From contig JANOQM010000084.1 in assembly GCA_031422295.1 (NCBI GenBank), positions 1 through 64,000 on the forward strand: a stretch of DNA of 64,000 nt, read 5' to 3'. Below the pieces are notes generated by a model, which was not told where the DNA came from, did not search any database, and saw only the letters and a program-made list of their open reading frames with translations. The stretch comes from JANOMH01 sp031422295. Lineage in GTDB: Bacteria; Pseudomonadota; Alphaproteobacteria; Rhodobacterales; Rhodobacteraceae. Shown here piece after piece: positions 7,716 through 16,735 of this stretch (its first letter is position 1; the number at the start of each line of letters is the position of its first letter). Made by a program: the position numbers and the translations under genes.

Positions 7716-8666
7716 ATGAACCAAGTCGATACAATTCTGATCAGCCCGGACAATGCTGGAATTTTGGCCGGCGCGCAGCTATTGCGGCAAGGCGGGCTTT
7801 TGGCCTTTCCGACCGAAACGGTATATGGCCTTGGGGCTGATGCGCGTAACGGGCAGGCGGTGGCGGCGATTTATGCGGCCAAAGGGCGGCCCGCGTTTAA
7901 CCCGCTGATCGTGCATTTGTCCGATATCGGCGCGGCGCGCAATTTGTGTCAATTCAACCCGCAAGCCGAGGCTTTGGCCGCTGCATTCTGGCCAGGGGCG
8001 CTGACGCTGGTCCTGCCACTGCGCAAAAACAGCGGCATTTCGGAACTGGTGACGGCCGGGCTGTCAACTTTGGCCGTGCGGGTGCCCGATCATCCACTGG
8101 CGCAAGCCCTGCTGCGGGAATTTGGCGGGCCGGTTGCCGCCCCTTCGGCGAACCCATCGGGCCGGATCAGCCCGACCACGGCAGCACATGTGCTGGCCGG
8201 TTTGGGCGGGCGGATTGATGCAGTCCTGAATGGCGGGGCCTGCGGGGTGGGGTTGGAATCGACGATTATCGGCTGCGACGGGGCGCCGACTTTGTTGCGG
8301 GCCGGGGGGTTGCCGGTAGAGGTGCTTGAGGCGGCATTGGGTGAACCCCTGTTGCGGCCCGCTGATCCGGCCCTGCCCACCGCCCCCGGCCAATTGGCGT
8401 CGCATTATGCGCCACTGGGTCTGGTCCGGCTGAACGCTATCTCAGCGGAACCGGGCGAAGTTATGTTGGGGTTTGGTCCGGGGCCCGCCGTATTGAACCT
8501 GTCGGTCCGGGGTGATCTGACCGAGGCGGCGGCCAATCTGTTTGGCCATCTGCACCGGCTGGATGCAATGGGCGCAGCGCGGATCGCCGTGGCCCCGATC
8601 GCGGATCACGGGCTGGGCGTGGCGATCAATGACCGGTTGCGCAGGGCGGCGGCACCACGGGGGTAG
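7716..8666 (+). CDS. tsaC: L-threonylcarbamoyladenylate synthase (Sua5 type)
   Basis: A 316-residue, two-domain enzyme. The YrdC/TsaC domain occupies about residues 1-200, with PTETVYGLGADA, the KGRPAFNPLIVH segment (the KxR binding residues) and SANPSG. A Sua5 domain follows (about 220-316, including PGQLASHYAPL). It makes threonylcarbamoyl-AMP from Thr, bicarbonate and ATP for the t6A37 modification of tRNAs that read ANN codons. It is divergent from the acyl-CoA dehydrogenase gene across a 115-base gap. Length and motifs are normal. Confidence 0.94.
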   Translation: MNQVDTILISPDNAGILAGAQLLRQGGLLAFPTETVYGLGADARNGQAVAAIYAAKGRPAFNPLIVHLSDIGAARNLCQFNPQAEALAAAFWPGALTLVLPLRKNSGISELVTAGLSTLAVRVPDHPLAQALLREFGGPVAAPSANPSGRISPTTAAHVLAGLGGRIDAVLNGGACGVGLESTIIGCDGAPTLLRAGGLPVEVLEAALGEPLLRPADPALPTAPGQLASHYAPLGLVRLNAISAEPGEVMLGFGPGPAVLNLSVRGDLTEAAANLFGHLHRLDAMGAARIAVAPIADHGLGVAINDRLRRAAAPRG

Positions 8667-8718
8667 ATAGTAGTTTCGGTTGAAACGCCTTCACCGCCTC
8701 TGACTATCCGTATTCTTT

Positions 8719-8764
8719 TGTTCAAAAATATCCCGGGGGGCGCGTAGCGGGGGGCTGGCCCCCC
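8719..8764 (-). terminator. Rho-independent-type terminator after the OmpA/coiled-coil operon
   Basis: On the minus strand a G6 run, the CCAG loop and a C6 run (8764-8749) form a strong hairpin, followed by CCCCCCGGGATATTTTT (ending near 8721) with its run of T. The element lies just beyond the stop of the leftward coiled-coil gene and also beyond the stop of the rightward tsaC. The GC hairpin could therefore end both transcripts, although only the minus strand has the T tract. Confidence 0.6.
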
Positions 8765-8775
8765 ATTTCGCCGAT

Positions 8776-9102
8776 CTATCCGGCCTGTTGCCGCTCAATA
8801 TAGCTGCGCAGTTCTTCGGTTTCGCGCCGGGCGTCGCGCAACCCGTCCATGGCGGCGCGCAATTCAGCCTCGGTCTGGCTGAGTTGATTGGATATTTCGG
8901 CCTCGCGCTGTTGCAGATAGATGATCGCCTGATCGCGGGTTTCTTCGGCCTCGTGCAGGGCCTGGGCCATTTTGTCCAACTCGCCGACATCGGCCTTGGT
9001 TACGCGGGTGAACCGGTTGATCAGCCAATTGGCGAACCAGCCCAGACAGAATGAGATGAACAGGATGATTGCCGTGGCAATGATGAATTCGGTTCTGTTC
9101 AC
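8776..9102 (-). CDS. membrane-anchored coiled-coil protein of unknown function
   Basis: A 108-residue protein with one N-terminal membrane helix (about residues 7-30, IIATAIILFISFCLGW onwards) and then a long, charged, heptad-like segment rich in Ala, Glu, Gln and Arg (about 38-105), expected to form a coiled coil in the cytoplasm or periplasm. It follows the BON/OmpA-family gene by 18 bases on the same strand, so both are probably co-transcribed and may act together in the envelope. It matches no enzyme motif; I do not recognise a named family. Confidence 0.75.
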   Translation of the reverse strand: MNRTEFIIATAIILFISFCLGWFANWLINRFTRVTKADVGELDKMAQALHEAEETRDQAIIYLQQREAEISNQLSQTEAELRAAMDGLRDARRETEELRSYIERQQAG

Positions 9103-9120
9103 AAACGGGTCCTTTTGCGC

Positions 9121-11070
9121 CTATTCGGCCGGCTCGGCTGCGGCCGGCCGCAACTGGGGTGTGACGGGAACTATAAGAGTTGTGGGCGGAATGTAACCAG
9201 TGCCTTCGACAGCGTTTCCGGGGATAGATTCCGGGGCACCCGTTTCGGGCGGCAAGCCACCTGCGGGCACTATGAGGGTAAATTCGATTCTGCGGTTCGC
9301 CTCGCGCCCCGCATCAGTATCATTATCGGCAATCGGGCGCGCCTCGCCGAAGCCGATCGCCTCGAACCCGGATACCGGCAGGCGGCGGCTGCGCAGGGCG
9401 TCCAGCACGGCATCAGCGCGGCCCTGGCTGAGGTCAAGGTTCATCTGGTCGCGGCCCTGACTGTCAGTATACCCTGCCACCAGCACGGACACATTCGGGC
9501 AGCGTTTCAGAATTTCAGCAATGTCATCAATGATCGGCTGCGCCTCGGGCGACAGGCTGGCCGATCCCGGGTCAAAGGTGATCTTGCGCTGATCGGTCAC
9601 GATGGAAATCTGCGACACGCATTCCTGCGGGGTGGGCAGGCCCGCAACCGGGTCCAGCGCCTCGACATAGACCACATCGATCCTGAATTCGGCGGTCTGG
9701 CCCAGTTTTTCGATCAACAGCCGCGAGATCGATGCGCTGGTCGCGGTCGATCCGGTCTTGCCGGTAATCGTGACCAGATCCGGCTGCACCGTAATCGCGC
9801 CGTTTTCCAGCATCGACAGCGCCTCGAGCCCCGCGAGTATCCGCACCGACCAGCCCGGTGGCAGCCCGTCGGTGATCCGGGTGCCCATGGTTACATTATC
9901 GCCGCCGAATTGCGCATGGGCGAAATTAGTGACCGTAGTGTTCATCAATTCATCCGGCACCCGACCCCGGACCTGCACAGCACCTTCGGGGCTAAGGGTG
10001 GCGCTGAATTCGGGCGGGCCTGCGTCCACCGCATCCGCAGCTTCGGTCAGCACAGCTTGCAAGGCAAAGACATCAGGCAAAGCGTTGGACAATTCGCCCA
10101 CAACCCGGTCAAAATCGGTGCGCGGGGTCCCAACCGCCGCGACCAGAACCACGTCTGCATCGGAAAACGTCAGCGTGCCCCGACCCAGTTCTGCAAGTGC
10201 GCCGATAGATCGCGCCACCGCTCTGCCCCAAGTGCCCGACGGCACGCCAAGGCCCAGCGGGCATTCTATTTGCCCCTCAACCCCGGCGGCCACGGCGGCC
10301 GCGATGATCTGGCTTTGGGTTGCGGCAGTATCGGCAGCACAGGCGTCAAAATGCGGCCCCCGGTCATCAATGATAAAGCGGATGGTGAATGGCGTGATCA
10401 CTGGGCGGGGCGCGGTAATATCCAGCTCGACCCGCACGCCGGGCGGTGCTGCGCGCGCCAGCTCGGTTTCAAACCGGCGCTGCTGGGCCACGCTGTCAGA
10501 TATCGCATGGATCACCACCCGGTCAGCCGTGACCGAGATTTTGGACCGCTGCAATTGCGCCAGTGCCCGCAAGGCAAAGGCAAAAGACCGCCGCCAGCTG
10601 TCCGGCATCGGGTAATCCGCGACCTCAAGCAGGTCGGTGACGGTTTGCCCGCCTGCGAGGGCCGCGATTTCAGCATTAATCGCGGCGCGGTCAGCACTAG
10701 CCGGAATCAGCCCGATCAGCGACACGCCGCTGTCATTGCGCAAAATCTCAACCGAAAATGTCGGGGCCGTGATCCCCGCCGTATCGACCACCGACATATT
10801 GTCGATCACCCGGCTGGCATCAACGATTCCCCCCGCGATGGACATCGCGCGAAACCGCACAGCCTCGGTCGGCGCCTGACCTTCGATAATGACTTGAAGC
10901 CCGTCACCCAGCACGCTGGCCCAGTTATGCCCTTGATCAATAAGGGATTCCTGCACTGCAATAACTGACCGATACTCGACCACCGTCACCGCCGCCCCGG
11001 CCGCAAAGACCGAAATGATGGCGGCAATAGCAAAGGCCGCAAATCCAACAAGGGCAGACGAGATACGCAT
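9121..11070 (-). CDS. BON-like repeat / OmpA-family envelope protein
   Basis: A protein of about 649 residues with a single N-terminal membrane segment (SALVGFAAFAIAAIISVFAAG), a long periplasmic part with repeated BON-like modules (for example the DLLEVADYPMPDSW and VRGRVPDELMNT regions), and a C-terminal OmpA domain (about 500-620) with VAGYTDSQGRDQMNLDLSQGRADAV, the peptidoglycan-binding signature. A Pro-rich tail follows. It probably anchors the inner membrane to peptidoglycan. ATG 11068-11070 (MRISSALVG) is preferred over the ATG six codons upstream. It is co-oriented with the coiled-coil gene 18 bases downstream. Confidence 0.85.
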   Translation of the reverse strand: MRISSALVGFAAFAIAAIISVFAAGAAVTVVEYRSVIAVQESLIDQGHNWASVLGDGLQVIIEGQAPTEAVRFRAMSIAGGIVDASRVIDNMSVVDTAGITAPTFSVEILRNDSGVSLIGLIPASADRAAINAEIAALAGGQTVTDLLEVADYPMPDSWRRSFAFALRALAQLQRSKISVTADRVVIHAISDSVAQQRRFETELARAAPPGVRVELDITAPRPVITPFTIRFIIDDRGPHFDACAADTAATQSQIIAAAVAAGVEGQIECPLGLGVPSGTWGRAVARSIGALAELGRGTLTFSDADVVLVAAVGTPRTDFDRVVGELSNALPDVFALQAVLTEAADAVDAGPPEFSATLSPEGAVQVRGRVPDELMNTTVTNFAHAQFGGDNVTMGTRITDGLPPGWSVRILAGLEALSMLENGAITVQPDLVTITGKTGSTATSASISRLLIEKLGQTAEFRIDVVYVEALDPVAGLPTPQECVSQISIVTDQRKITFDPGSASLSPEAQPIIDDIAEILKRCPNVSVLVAGYTDSQGRDQMNLDLSQGRADAVLDALRSRRLPVSGFEAIGFGEARPIADNDTDAGREANRRIEFTLIVPAGGLPPETGAPESIPGNAVEGTGYIPPTTLIVPVTPQLRPAAAEPAE

Positions 11071-11132
11071 TGCGGGTAGGGCACTCACTGTTATGGCTCG
11101 CCCTCTCTAGGGCTTGGGGGGGCGGGGTTCAA

Positions 11133-12098
11133 TCATAGCAATCCGGCCACGGCGAAAAACAGCACAAGGATCAGACCCGCATCCCGGTTTGACCGGAACA
11201 GCCGCAGCAATCCCGGCCCATTGTCCGGGTCGAACTGCCGCAATTGCCAGGCCAGATGCCAGCCCATGGCCCAAGGCCCGCCCAATGCAATGACCATCAG
11301 CAGCACATTGCGGTCCAGCCCGGCCAGCAGCACGGCCAGCCCGGTCAACAACACGGTGCTCACCATGAACCCGCGCAGCCACAGCCGGGTTGCATCGCCA
11401 AACAGCCGGGCGGTGGATTTCACCCCGATCAGCGTATCATCAGTGGTGTCCTGATGGGCATAGATCGTGTCGTAAAACAGCGTCCAGCAGATGCCCCCCG
11501 CATACAAAACCACCGCAGGCAGCCCCAAAGACCCGCTATGCGCCGTCCAGGCCAGCAGCGCGCCCCAATTGAAAGCCACCCCCAAAAACACCTGCGGCCA
11601 CCATGTAAACCGTTTGGCAAAGGGATAAATGCAGACTGGGCCAAGGGCGACGATTCCCAGAATAGTCGCGGCGCTGTTAAAGCTGAGCAGGATCGCGAGG
11701 GCCAACAGCGCCTGCATCACCATCCAGATCAGCGCCGCCCGGACACCGACCTGACCGGAGGGGATTGGCCTGCTGCGGGTCCGGGCGACCTGTGCATCAA
11801 TATGCCGGTCTGTGATGTCATTCCACGTACATCCCGCCCCGCGCATCAGAAACGCGCCCATGGCACAACCCGCAGCGATCCACAGGTCCGGCCAGCCGCG
11901 CATCCCGTCGGCCAGTATGGCCAGCGCCAGCCCCCACCAGCACGGCAACAATAACAGCCATGTGCCGATGGGCCTGTCCGCACGGGACAACCGCAGATAG
12001 GGGCGGCTGACGGCGGGCGCATAACGGTCTACCCAATTGCCGGCGTTTGCGTCGGCAACCTGCCCCGTGGCCTCTGGCATTGGCGTGTTCTGGGTCAT
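11133..12098 (-). CDS. ubiA: 4-hydroxybenzoate polyprenyltransferase UbiA
   Basis: A 321-residue integral membrane prenyltransferase that attaches the polyprenyl tail to 4-hydroxybenzoate in ubiquinone synthesis. The first Asp-rich motif is GAGCTWNDITDRHIDAQVARTRSRP and the second is YDTIYAHQDTTDDTLIGVKSTA; about eight membrane helices surround them. ATG 12096-12098 (MTQNTPMPEA) gives the usual length. It lies back to back with the rsmE ATG with no base between (CATATG), so its ribosome binding site, if present, lies within rsmE coding sequence; none is obvious. Confidence 0.94.
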   Translation of the reverse strand: MTQNTPMPEATGQVADANAGNWVDRYAPAVSRPYLRLSRADRPIGTWLLLLPCWWGLALAILADGMRGWPDLWIAAGCAMGAFLMRGAGCTWNDITDRHIDAQVARTRSRPIPSGQVGVRAALIWMVMQALLALAILLSFNSAATILGIVALGPVCIYPFAKRFTWWPQVFLGVAFNWGALLAWTAHSGSLGLPAVVLYAGGICWTLFYDTIYAHQDTTDDTLIGVKSTARLFGDATRLWLRGFMVSTVLLTGLAVLLAGLDRNVLLMVIALGGPWAMGWHLAWQLRQFDPDNGPGLLRLFRSNRDAGLILVLFFAVAGLL

Positions 12099-12833
12099 AT
12101 GTCTGGGCCTATGGCTGGCAAAGTTCGTCTTTATGTAGATCATCCGATGGGTCCGGGGCAAACCGTTCCGGTAGACGCTGCACAGGCGCATTATCTGTTC
12201 GGGGTGATGCGCCTGCCGGTCGGGGCGGTCCTGTCAGTGTTCAATGGGCGCGACGGCGAATGGGATGCCAGTGTTGCACAGGCGAACAAGCGGGGCGGCT
12301 TGCTGGTTTTGGTGGCCCAAACCCTGCCGCTACAGGTGCCGCCCGATCTGTGGCTGTGCTTTGCCCCGCTGAAAAAGGCCCGGACGGATTATGTGGTCGA
12401 AAAAGCGGTTGAAATGGGCGTCGCCCGGATTGTGCCGGTGCTGACCGATTTCACCAATGCCGAGCGGCTGCGTGTCGATAAAATCCGCGCCCATGTGGTT
12501 GAGGCTGCCGAACAATGCGGCGCGACCTATGTGCCGCCATTGGCCGAGCCGGTCAAACTGGCGCGTCTGCTGGACGATTGGCCGGACGGGCGGCGGATCA
12601 TGTTTTGTGACGAGGCTTTGCGTGGTGGATTGGCTTGCTTGCCGGGCGAAAGCGATGGCCCTTGGGCCGTGCTGATTGGCCCCGAGGGCGGGTTTTCCGG
12701 GGCCGAGCGGGACAGGCTGCGCGCCCTTCCCCATGCCCATCCGGTCAGTCTGGGCCCGCGTATTCTGCGCGCTGATACGGCGGCGGTGGCGGCACTGACC
12801 CTGTGGCAGATGGCCATGGGGGATTGGCGATGA
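12099..12833 (+). CDS. rsmE: 16S rRNA m3U1498 methyltransferase RsmE
   Basis: A 244-residue SPOUT-class methyltransferase that methylates N3 of U1498 in 16S rRNA. The C-terminal knot carries IGPEGGFSGAE followed by SLGPRILRADTAA, the characteristic SAM-binding signature. Two starts are possible: ATG 12099, abutting the ubiA start, and ATG 12111 (MAGKVRLYVDHP), which matches the usual family N-terminus better. Neither has a clear Shine-Dalgarno sequence. It overlaps the following GNAT gene by 4 bases (ATGA, 12830-12833). Confidence 0.93.
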   Translation: MSGPMAGKVRLYVDHPMGPGQTVPVDAAQAHYLFGVMRLPVGAVLSVFNGRDGEWDASVAQANKRGGLLVLVAQTLPLQVPPDLWLCFAPLKKARTDYVVEKAVEMGVARIVPVLTDFTNAERLRVDKIRAHVVEAAEQCGATYVPPLAEPVKLARLLDDWPDGRRIMFCDEALRGGLACLPGESDGPWAVLIGPEGGFSGAERDRLRALPHAHPVSLGPRILRADTAAVAALTLWQMAMGDWR

Positions 12834-13702
12834 CATGGGTTCGGGCCGGGGCATCAGATGGCCCGCAGATTGCCGCCTTTCTGGACAAGCATATCGATAC
12901 CAGCATGTTTCCTGCGGGCAATCTGCAGCGCTGTGGCATGGACAGCGCGGCACCACTTGCGACGCGATTTTGGATGCAACAGCGGCAGGACAGGCTGGCC
13001 GGGGTCATTGGCGTGACCAATGCAGGGATGATATTGCCGCAAGACCCCGTGGCCGGACCAGCCGATTGGGCCGTATTCGCCGCGTATTGCCCAACCCCAC
13101 TGATTGGCTGTATCGGGCCGACCGAACAGGTCCGGCCGTGCCTTGCCGCATTGGGCCTCACTGGCGCGTCGATGCAATTGGACAAGGACGAGCCGCGGTT
13201 TGCCTTGTCCTTAGTAGATTTGCATATGCCCGACGGCCCCGCCCTGCAGCTTGACCCGTTGACTGCCGCTGACCAGGATTTGTTCGTGGACTGGCGCAGC
13301 GCCTATGATGTCGAAACGCTGGGTGGGCTGATGGCGCGGGCGCGGGACAAAGCCACGGAGGAGTTTCCGCAGCGGTTGATCGAGGATAACATCAGGCTGT
13401 TGCGCAGCGGCAGTCAGGCCGTGGCGATGACCGGGTTTAACGCGCGGTTGCCGGGGATTGTGCAGATTGGCGGGGTCTATACCCCGCCCGATCTGCGCAG
13501 GCAGGGCTATGCCCGCCGGGCTGTGGCCCTGCATCTGGCGCAGGCGCAGACCGCAGGTGTCACCCGGGCCGTGCTGTTTGCGGCCAATGCCGCCGCGGTG
13601 CGTGCCTATCAAGCGATCGGGTTTAAACAGACCGGACAGTTCACTCTGACGCTGTTTGCCGGACCCGAAGTGCCGCGTCCTCAGGCGGCCCCCCATGTCT
13701 GA
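12830..13702 (+). CDS. GNAT family N-acetyltransferase, two-domain
   Basis: A 290-residue protein. The C-terminal half (about 150-285) is a clear GNAT domain: QIGGVYTPPDLRRQGYARRAV supplies the acetyl-CoA pyrophosphate loop (R/Q-x-x-G-x-A), and AANAAAVRAYQAIGF is the terminal helix. The N-terminal half is a more degenerate domain, as in tandem GNAT proteins. The acceptor is unknown. ATG 12830 overlaps the rsmE stop. The 3' end overlaps the next gene by 8 bases, forming an rsmE-GNAT-membrane protein unit. Confidence 0.85.
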   Translation: MTWVRAGASDGPQIAAFLDKHIDTSMFPAGNLQRCGMDSAAPLATRFWMQQRQDRLAGVIGVTNAGMILPQDPVAGPADWAVFAAYCPTPLIGCIGPTEQVRPCLAALGLTGASMQLDKDEPRFALSLVDLHMPDGPALQLDPLTAADQDLFVDWRSAYDVETLGGLMARARDKATEEFPQRLIEDNIRLLRSGSQAVAMTGFNARLPGIVQIGGVYTPPDLRRQGYARRAVALHLAQAQTAGVTRAVLFAANAAAVRAYQAIGFKQTGQFTLTLFAGPEVPRPQAAPHV

Positions 13703-14213
13703 CCTGTTCCGCCCTGCCGTCCGGGCGGCGTTCCGGCGCTGGCGCGAAGTGGGCTATGCCGCCGTCGTGCTGGCCTTTGGGCTATGGTGGGGTGCCCATA
13801 ACTTTGGCTTTTTCAGTTGGATCGGCTTTGCCGTCGCAGCGTTGGGCGCTGCATTGATTGTGGTTGCATTGCAACGCCTGCGCTTTGGATCGGGCGGCGA
13901 CGGCGCGGGTGTGGTGCAGGTCGATGAACGACAATTGTCGTATTTCGGCCCCTTATCCGGCGGGGTGATCGACCTGCCTGATCTGGTCCGGGTTGATCTT
14001 GATCCGACCGGGCACCCGGCCCATTGGGTGTTGACCGATCTGTCTGGTCAAATGGTGCATATCCCGGTCGATGCCGCCGGGGCCGAGGCGTTGTTTGATG
14101 TGTTTGCCGCCTTGCCGGGGATCAGAACCGGGCGGATGCTGGAGGCACTGAATACCAACACGGGCACTGTCGTTGAAATCTGGCAATCGGCGGCTACAGC
14201 GCGGTTGCGCTAG
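13695..14213 (+). CDS. small membrane protein of unknown function
   Basis: A 172-residue protein with two adjacent hydrophobic helices in the first 70 residues (YAAVVLAFGLWWGAHNFGFF and IGFAVAALGAALIVVAL), then a soluble part (about 80-172) with strand-like repeats such as LPDLVRVDLDPTG and WVLTDLSGQMVHIPVD, resembling a PH-like domain following a membrane hairpin. It overlaps the GNAT gene by 8 bases. The gshA coding region starts 105 bases downstream. Function is not recognisable from the sequence; the fold remark is inference. Confidence 0.75.
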   Translation: MSDLFRPAVRAAFRRWREVGYAAVVLAFGLWWGAHNFGFFSWIGFAVAALGAALIVVALQRLRFGSGGDGAGVVQVDERQLSYFGPLSGGVIDLPDLVRVDLDPTGHPAHWVLTDLSGQMVHIPVDAAGAEALFDVFAALPGIRTGRMLEALNTNTGTVVEIWQSAATARLR

Positions 14214-14318
14214 GCCGGTCGCAACGAAATGTTCCACATTCTGGCAGCAATTGACTTTACCTGCGCAACGCTCCACCTGTTTGCGGCTGAAACATCTGCC
14301 AAACGGAGCCTTTCCCCC

Positions 14319-15665
14319 ATGTCTATTCCTCAATCCGGCGGTGGCCCGATCGAACATATTTCGCAACTGGCAGAGTATATTGCGGCAGGTGAAAAGCCCA
14401 AGGCTGATTGGCGCATCGGCACCGAGCATGAAAAGTTCGGGTATCTGACCGATACGCTGGCCCCGTTGCCCTATGCCGGGGACCGGTCGGTTCTGGCGCT
14501 GTTTCACGGCCTGCGCGACCGGTTTGGCTGGGCACCGGTGCTGGAAGGGGCCAATATTATTGGCCTGAAAAAGAACGGCGCGAATGTGTCGCTGGAACCT
14601 GGCGGGCAGTTTGAACTGTCTGGCGCACCGCTGGAAACGATCCATCAGACCGATGCTGAGACACGCAGCCATCTGGCCGAGGTCAAGGTGCTGGCCGATG
14701 AAATGGGTGTGGGGTTCATCGGGATTGGTGCCGCGCCGGTCTGGTCGGGCGTGGACATGCCAGTGATGCCCAAGGGCCGCTACAAGATCATGACCGACTA
14801 TATGGGTCGGGTCGGAACCCACGGCACCCAGATGATGTACCGGACTTGCACGGTGCAGGTGAACCTCGATTTCGGGTCCGAGGCGGATATGGTACAAAAA
14901 CTGCGTGTGGCATTGGCGTTGCAGCCGGTGGCGACGGCGCTGTTTGCATCCTCGCCGTTCTTTGATGGTGGGTTAAACGGCCATAAATCATGGCGGTCAC
15001 GGATCTGGCGGGGCTTGGACAATGCCCGCACCGGGATGCTGCCATTCGCGTTTGAGGACGGCATGGGGTACGAGCGTTGGGTCGATTGGGTGCTGGATGT
15101 GCCAATGTATTTTGTCTATCGGGACGACCAATATATTGATGCGTCGGGACAATCGTTTCGGGATTTTCTGGCCGGCAAATTGCCCGCCTTGCCCGGTGAA
15201 ATCCCAACGCTCAGTGATTGGGCCGATCACCTGACCACGGTATTCCCCGAGGCGCGGGTCAAGCAATTCATCGAAATGCGTGGGGCGGATTGCGGGTCGG
15301 TCCGCCATCTGGCCGCGATGCCTGCGTTCTGGGTGGGGCTGATGTATGACCAGACCGCATTGGATGCCTGCTGGGATCTGGTCAAAGGCTGGTCCGCCGA
15401 AACCCGTGAAGGATTGCGGGTTGCAGCGTCAGTTGACGGGTTGCAGGCCGTAGCGGGCGGCATTGCGATGCTGCCTTTGGCGCGTGAGGTGCTGGCAATC
15501 GCCCGGGCGGGTCTGGTCGCGCGGGGACTGGGTGAAGCAGTGCATCTGGACGTTCTGGCCGATGAACTAGCCACGGGCCGGGGGCAGGCCGATGAATTGC
15601 TGGCTTTGTATGAGGGCGACTGGGCCGGCGATCTGACCAAAGTCTATGCCGCGACCCGGCTGTAA
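14319..15665 (+). CDS. gshA: glutamate-cysteine ligase (alphaproteobacterial/plant type)
   Basis: A 448-residue enzyme making gamma-glutamylcysteine from Glu, Cys and ATP, the first step of glutathione synthesis. Seen are RIGTEHEKFGY (N-terminal substrate/metal motif), SLEPGGQFELSG, and MYRTCTVQVNLDFG with MRGADCG later, as expected for the plant-like class. ATG 14319 is preceded by GGAG at 14304-14307; the open frame further upstream is not family-like. It stands alone, followed by a hairpin terminator candidate. Confidence 0.93.
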   Translation: MSIPQSGGGPIEHISQLAEYIAAGEKPKADWRIGTEHEKFGYLTDTLAPLPYAGDRSVLALFHGLRDRFGWAPVLEGANIIGLKKNGANVSLEPGGQFELSGAPLETIHQTDAETRSHLAEVKVLADEMGVGFIGIGAAPVWSGVDMPVMPKGRYKIMTDYMGRVGTHGTQMMYRTCTVQVNLDFGSEADMVQKLRVALALQPVATALFASSPFFDGGLNGHKSWRSRIWRGLDNARTGMLPFAFEDGMGYERWVDWVLDVPMYFVYRDDQYIDASGQSFRDFLAGKLPALPGEIPTLSDWADHLTTVFPEARVKQFIEMRGADCGSVRHLAAMPAFWVGLMYDQTALDACWDLVKGWSAETREGLRVAASVDGLQAVAGGIAMLPLAREVLAIARAGLVARGLGEAVHLDVLADELATGRGQADELLALYEGDWAGDLTKVYAATRL

Positions 15666-15720
15666 CGGGTCTTCAGGCGAAACCGTTGACTTTTTCGTGA
15701 AGATGGATTGAGACTGCAGT

Positions 15721-15756
15721 ACGGGCCTTCGGATTTTCGGCCCGTCACGTGTTTTT
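15721..15756 (+). terminator. hairpin with T run after gshA
   Basis: ACGGGCC at 15721-15727 and GGCCCGT at 15739-15745 form a perfect 7-bp stem with an 11-base loop; a run of five T follows at 15752-15756. It sits 56 bases after the gshA stop and just ahead of the AAAGGA ribosome binding site (15761-15766) of the next gene. It is a plausible terminator for gshA, or an attenuator for the small gene downstream. Confidence 0.5.
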
Positions 15757-15776
15757 CAACAAAGGAACTTCACACC

Positions 15777-16061
15777 ATGCGCGACTTTTTTATCAACGCC
15801 TTCGAGATTTTGGTCGGCGTCATCATTGTACTTTTGCTGATCGGGGTTGTTGTTGGTGCGGGCGTCGTGGCGTTTGGCGGCGGTGGCATGATGATGAATG
15901 GCCAGCAGATGCAGGGTGGGCCACTTGCCGGTCTTGCGATCTTGGTGGGCGGGCTGCTGTATGTCGTGTTCATCGGCGGGCTGATGTATCTGGGATTGGG
16001 TATTTATCAGAACACCAAGAAAACCGCCGCTGCGATGGAGAAGATGGCTGGCAAGCCGTAA
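15777..16061 (+). CDS. small membrane protein, unknown function
   Basis: A 94-residue protein with two membrane helices (about 9-30, ILVGVIIVLLLIGVVVGAGVV, and about 53-72, LAILVGGLLYVVFIGGLMYL) separated by a Gly/Met-rich loop (GGGGMMMNGQQMQGG). It ends in a short basic tail. AAAGGA at 15761-15766 gives a good ribosome binding site for ATG 15777. It stands convergently towards plsY, with 65 bases between stops. It is not recognised as a named family beyond a two-helix inner-membrane protein. Confidence 0.75.
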   Translation: MRDFFINAFEILVGVIIVLLLIGVVVGAGVVAFGGGGMMMNGQQMQGGPLAGLAILVGGLLYVVFIGGLMYLGLGIYQNTKKTAAAMEKMAGKP

Positions 16062-16126
16062 ATCCGGTCATGTGGCGAGGTCGGAGCCGCTGGCAGAGGT
16101 ATTTGGGCAACTCCGAAAACCCGCGA

Positions 16127-16735
16127 TCAGGGCTTCTTGCCGATACGTGGTTCGGTTCCGGCGCGCAGCCGGGTGATGTTTGCCCAATGCCGCAGGTAGA
16201 TCAGGATGCCAAGCAGCAGGCAGAGTGCCAGCACGTCGCCACGTCCGGTCAGCACCGCCCAAAGCGGCGACAGTCCCGCGGCCATCAGTGCGGCGAGTGA
16301 TGAATAGCGCATGATTGCAGCGACAGCGGCCCATGTAGCGAGTGCGCACAGGCCGACCGGCCATGCAAGGGCCAGCACAAGCCCGAGGAAGGTAGCGACA
16401 CCTTTACCGCCTTTGAATTTTAGCCAGACCGGGAAACAATGACCCAAAAAGGCGGCAAGGGCGGCGAGTTGAACCGCATCCTCGGCCGCGAAATACCGGG
16501 CGAGCAGGACCGTCACAGCGCCTTTGCCGCCGTCCAAGAGTAAAGTGAGGGCGGCGGCGGTTTTATTGCCGGTCCGCAAAACATTCGTCGCCCCGATATT
16601 GCCCGACCCGATTTGGCGCAGGTCGCCCAGGTTCATCGCGCGGGTCAAGATCAAGCCAAACGGGATGGACCCGAGCAGGTAACCGATCAGCGCCCACAGC
16701 AGCAGGAGTGTCGGTGGGGTGATGATCTGTGGCAT
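16127..16735 (-). CDS. plsY: glycerol-3-phosphate acyltransferase PlsY
   Basis: A 202-residue integral membrane enzyme that acylates glycerol-3-phosphate from acyl-phosphate, the first step of phospholipid synthesis. The three family motifs are present: GSIPFGLIL, GSGNIGATNVLR and the glycine loop KFKGGKGVATFLG. ATG 16733-16735 (MPQIITPP) overlaps the last base of the pyrC' stop (TGATG), so plsY is the distal gene of the pyrB-pyrC' transcription unit. Confidence 0.94.
   Translation of the reverse strand: MPQIITPPTLLLLWALIGYLLGSIPFGLILTRAMNLGDLRQIGSGNIGATNVLRTGNKTAAALTLLLDGGKGAVTVLLARYFAAEDAVQLAALAAFLGHCFPVWLKFKGGKGVATFLGLVLALAWPVGLCALATWAAVAAIMRYSSLAALMAAGLSPLWAVLTGRGDVLALCLLLGILIYLRHWANITRLRAGTEPRIGKKP

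Noticed and set aside
5885..7840. A 651-codon plus-strand frame opposite the acyl-CoA dehydrogenase gene
   Set aside because: Its codons mirror the real minus-strand gene, composition is unlike a protein (Gly/His/Arg/Gln-rich), and the opposite strand has a complete enzyme with clear motifs.
9115..10968. A 617-codon plus-strand frame opposite the OmpA-family gene
   Set aside because: It is an antisense frame in high-GC DNA; the minus strand carries OmpA and BON motifs and a membrane anchor.
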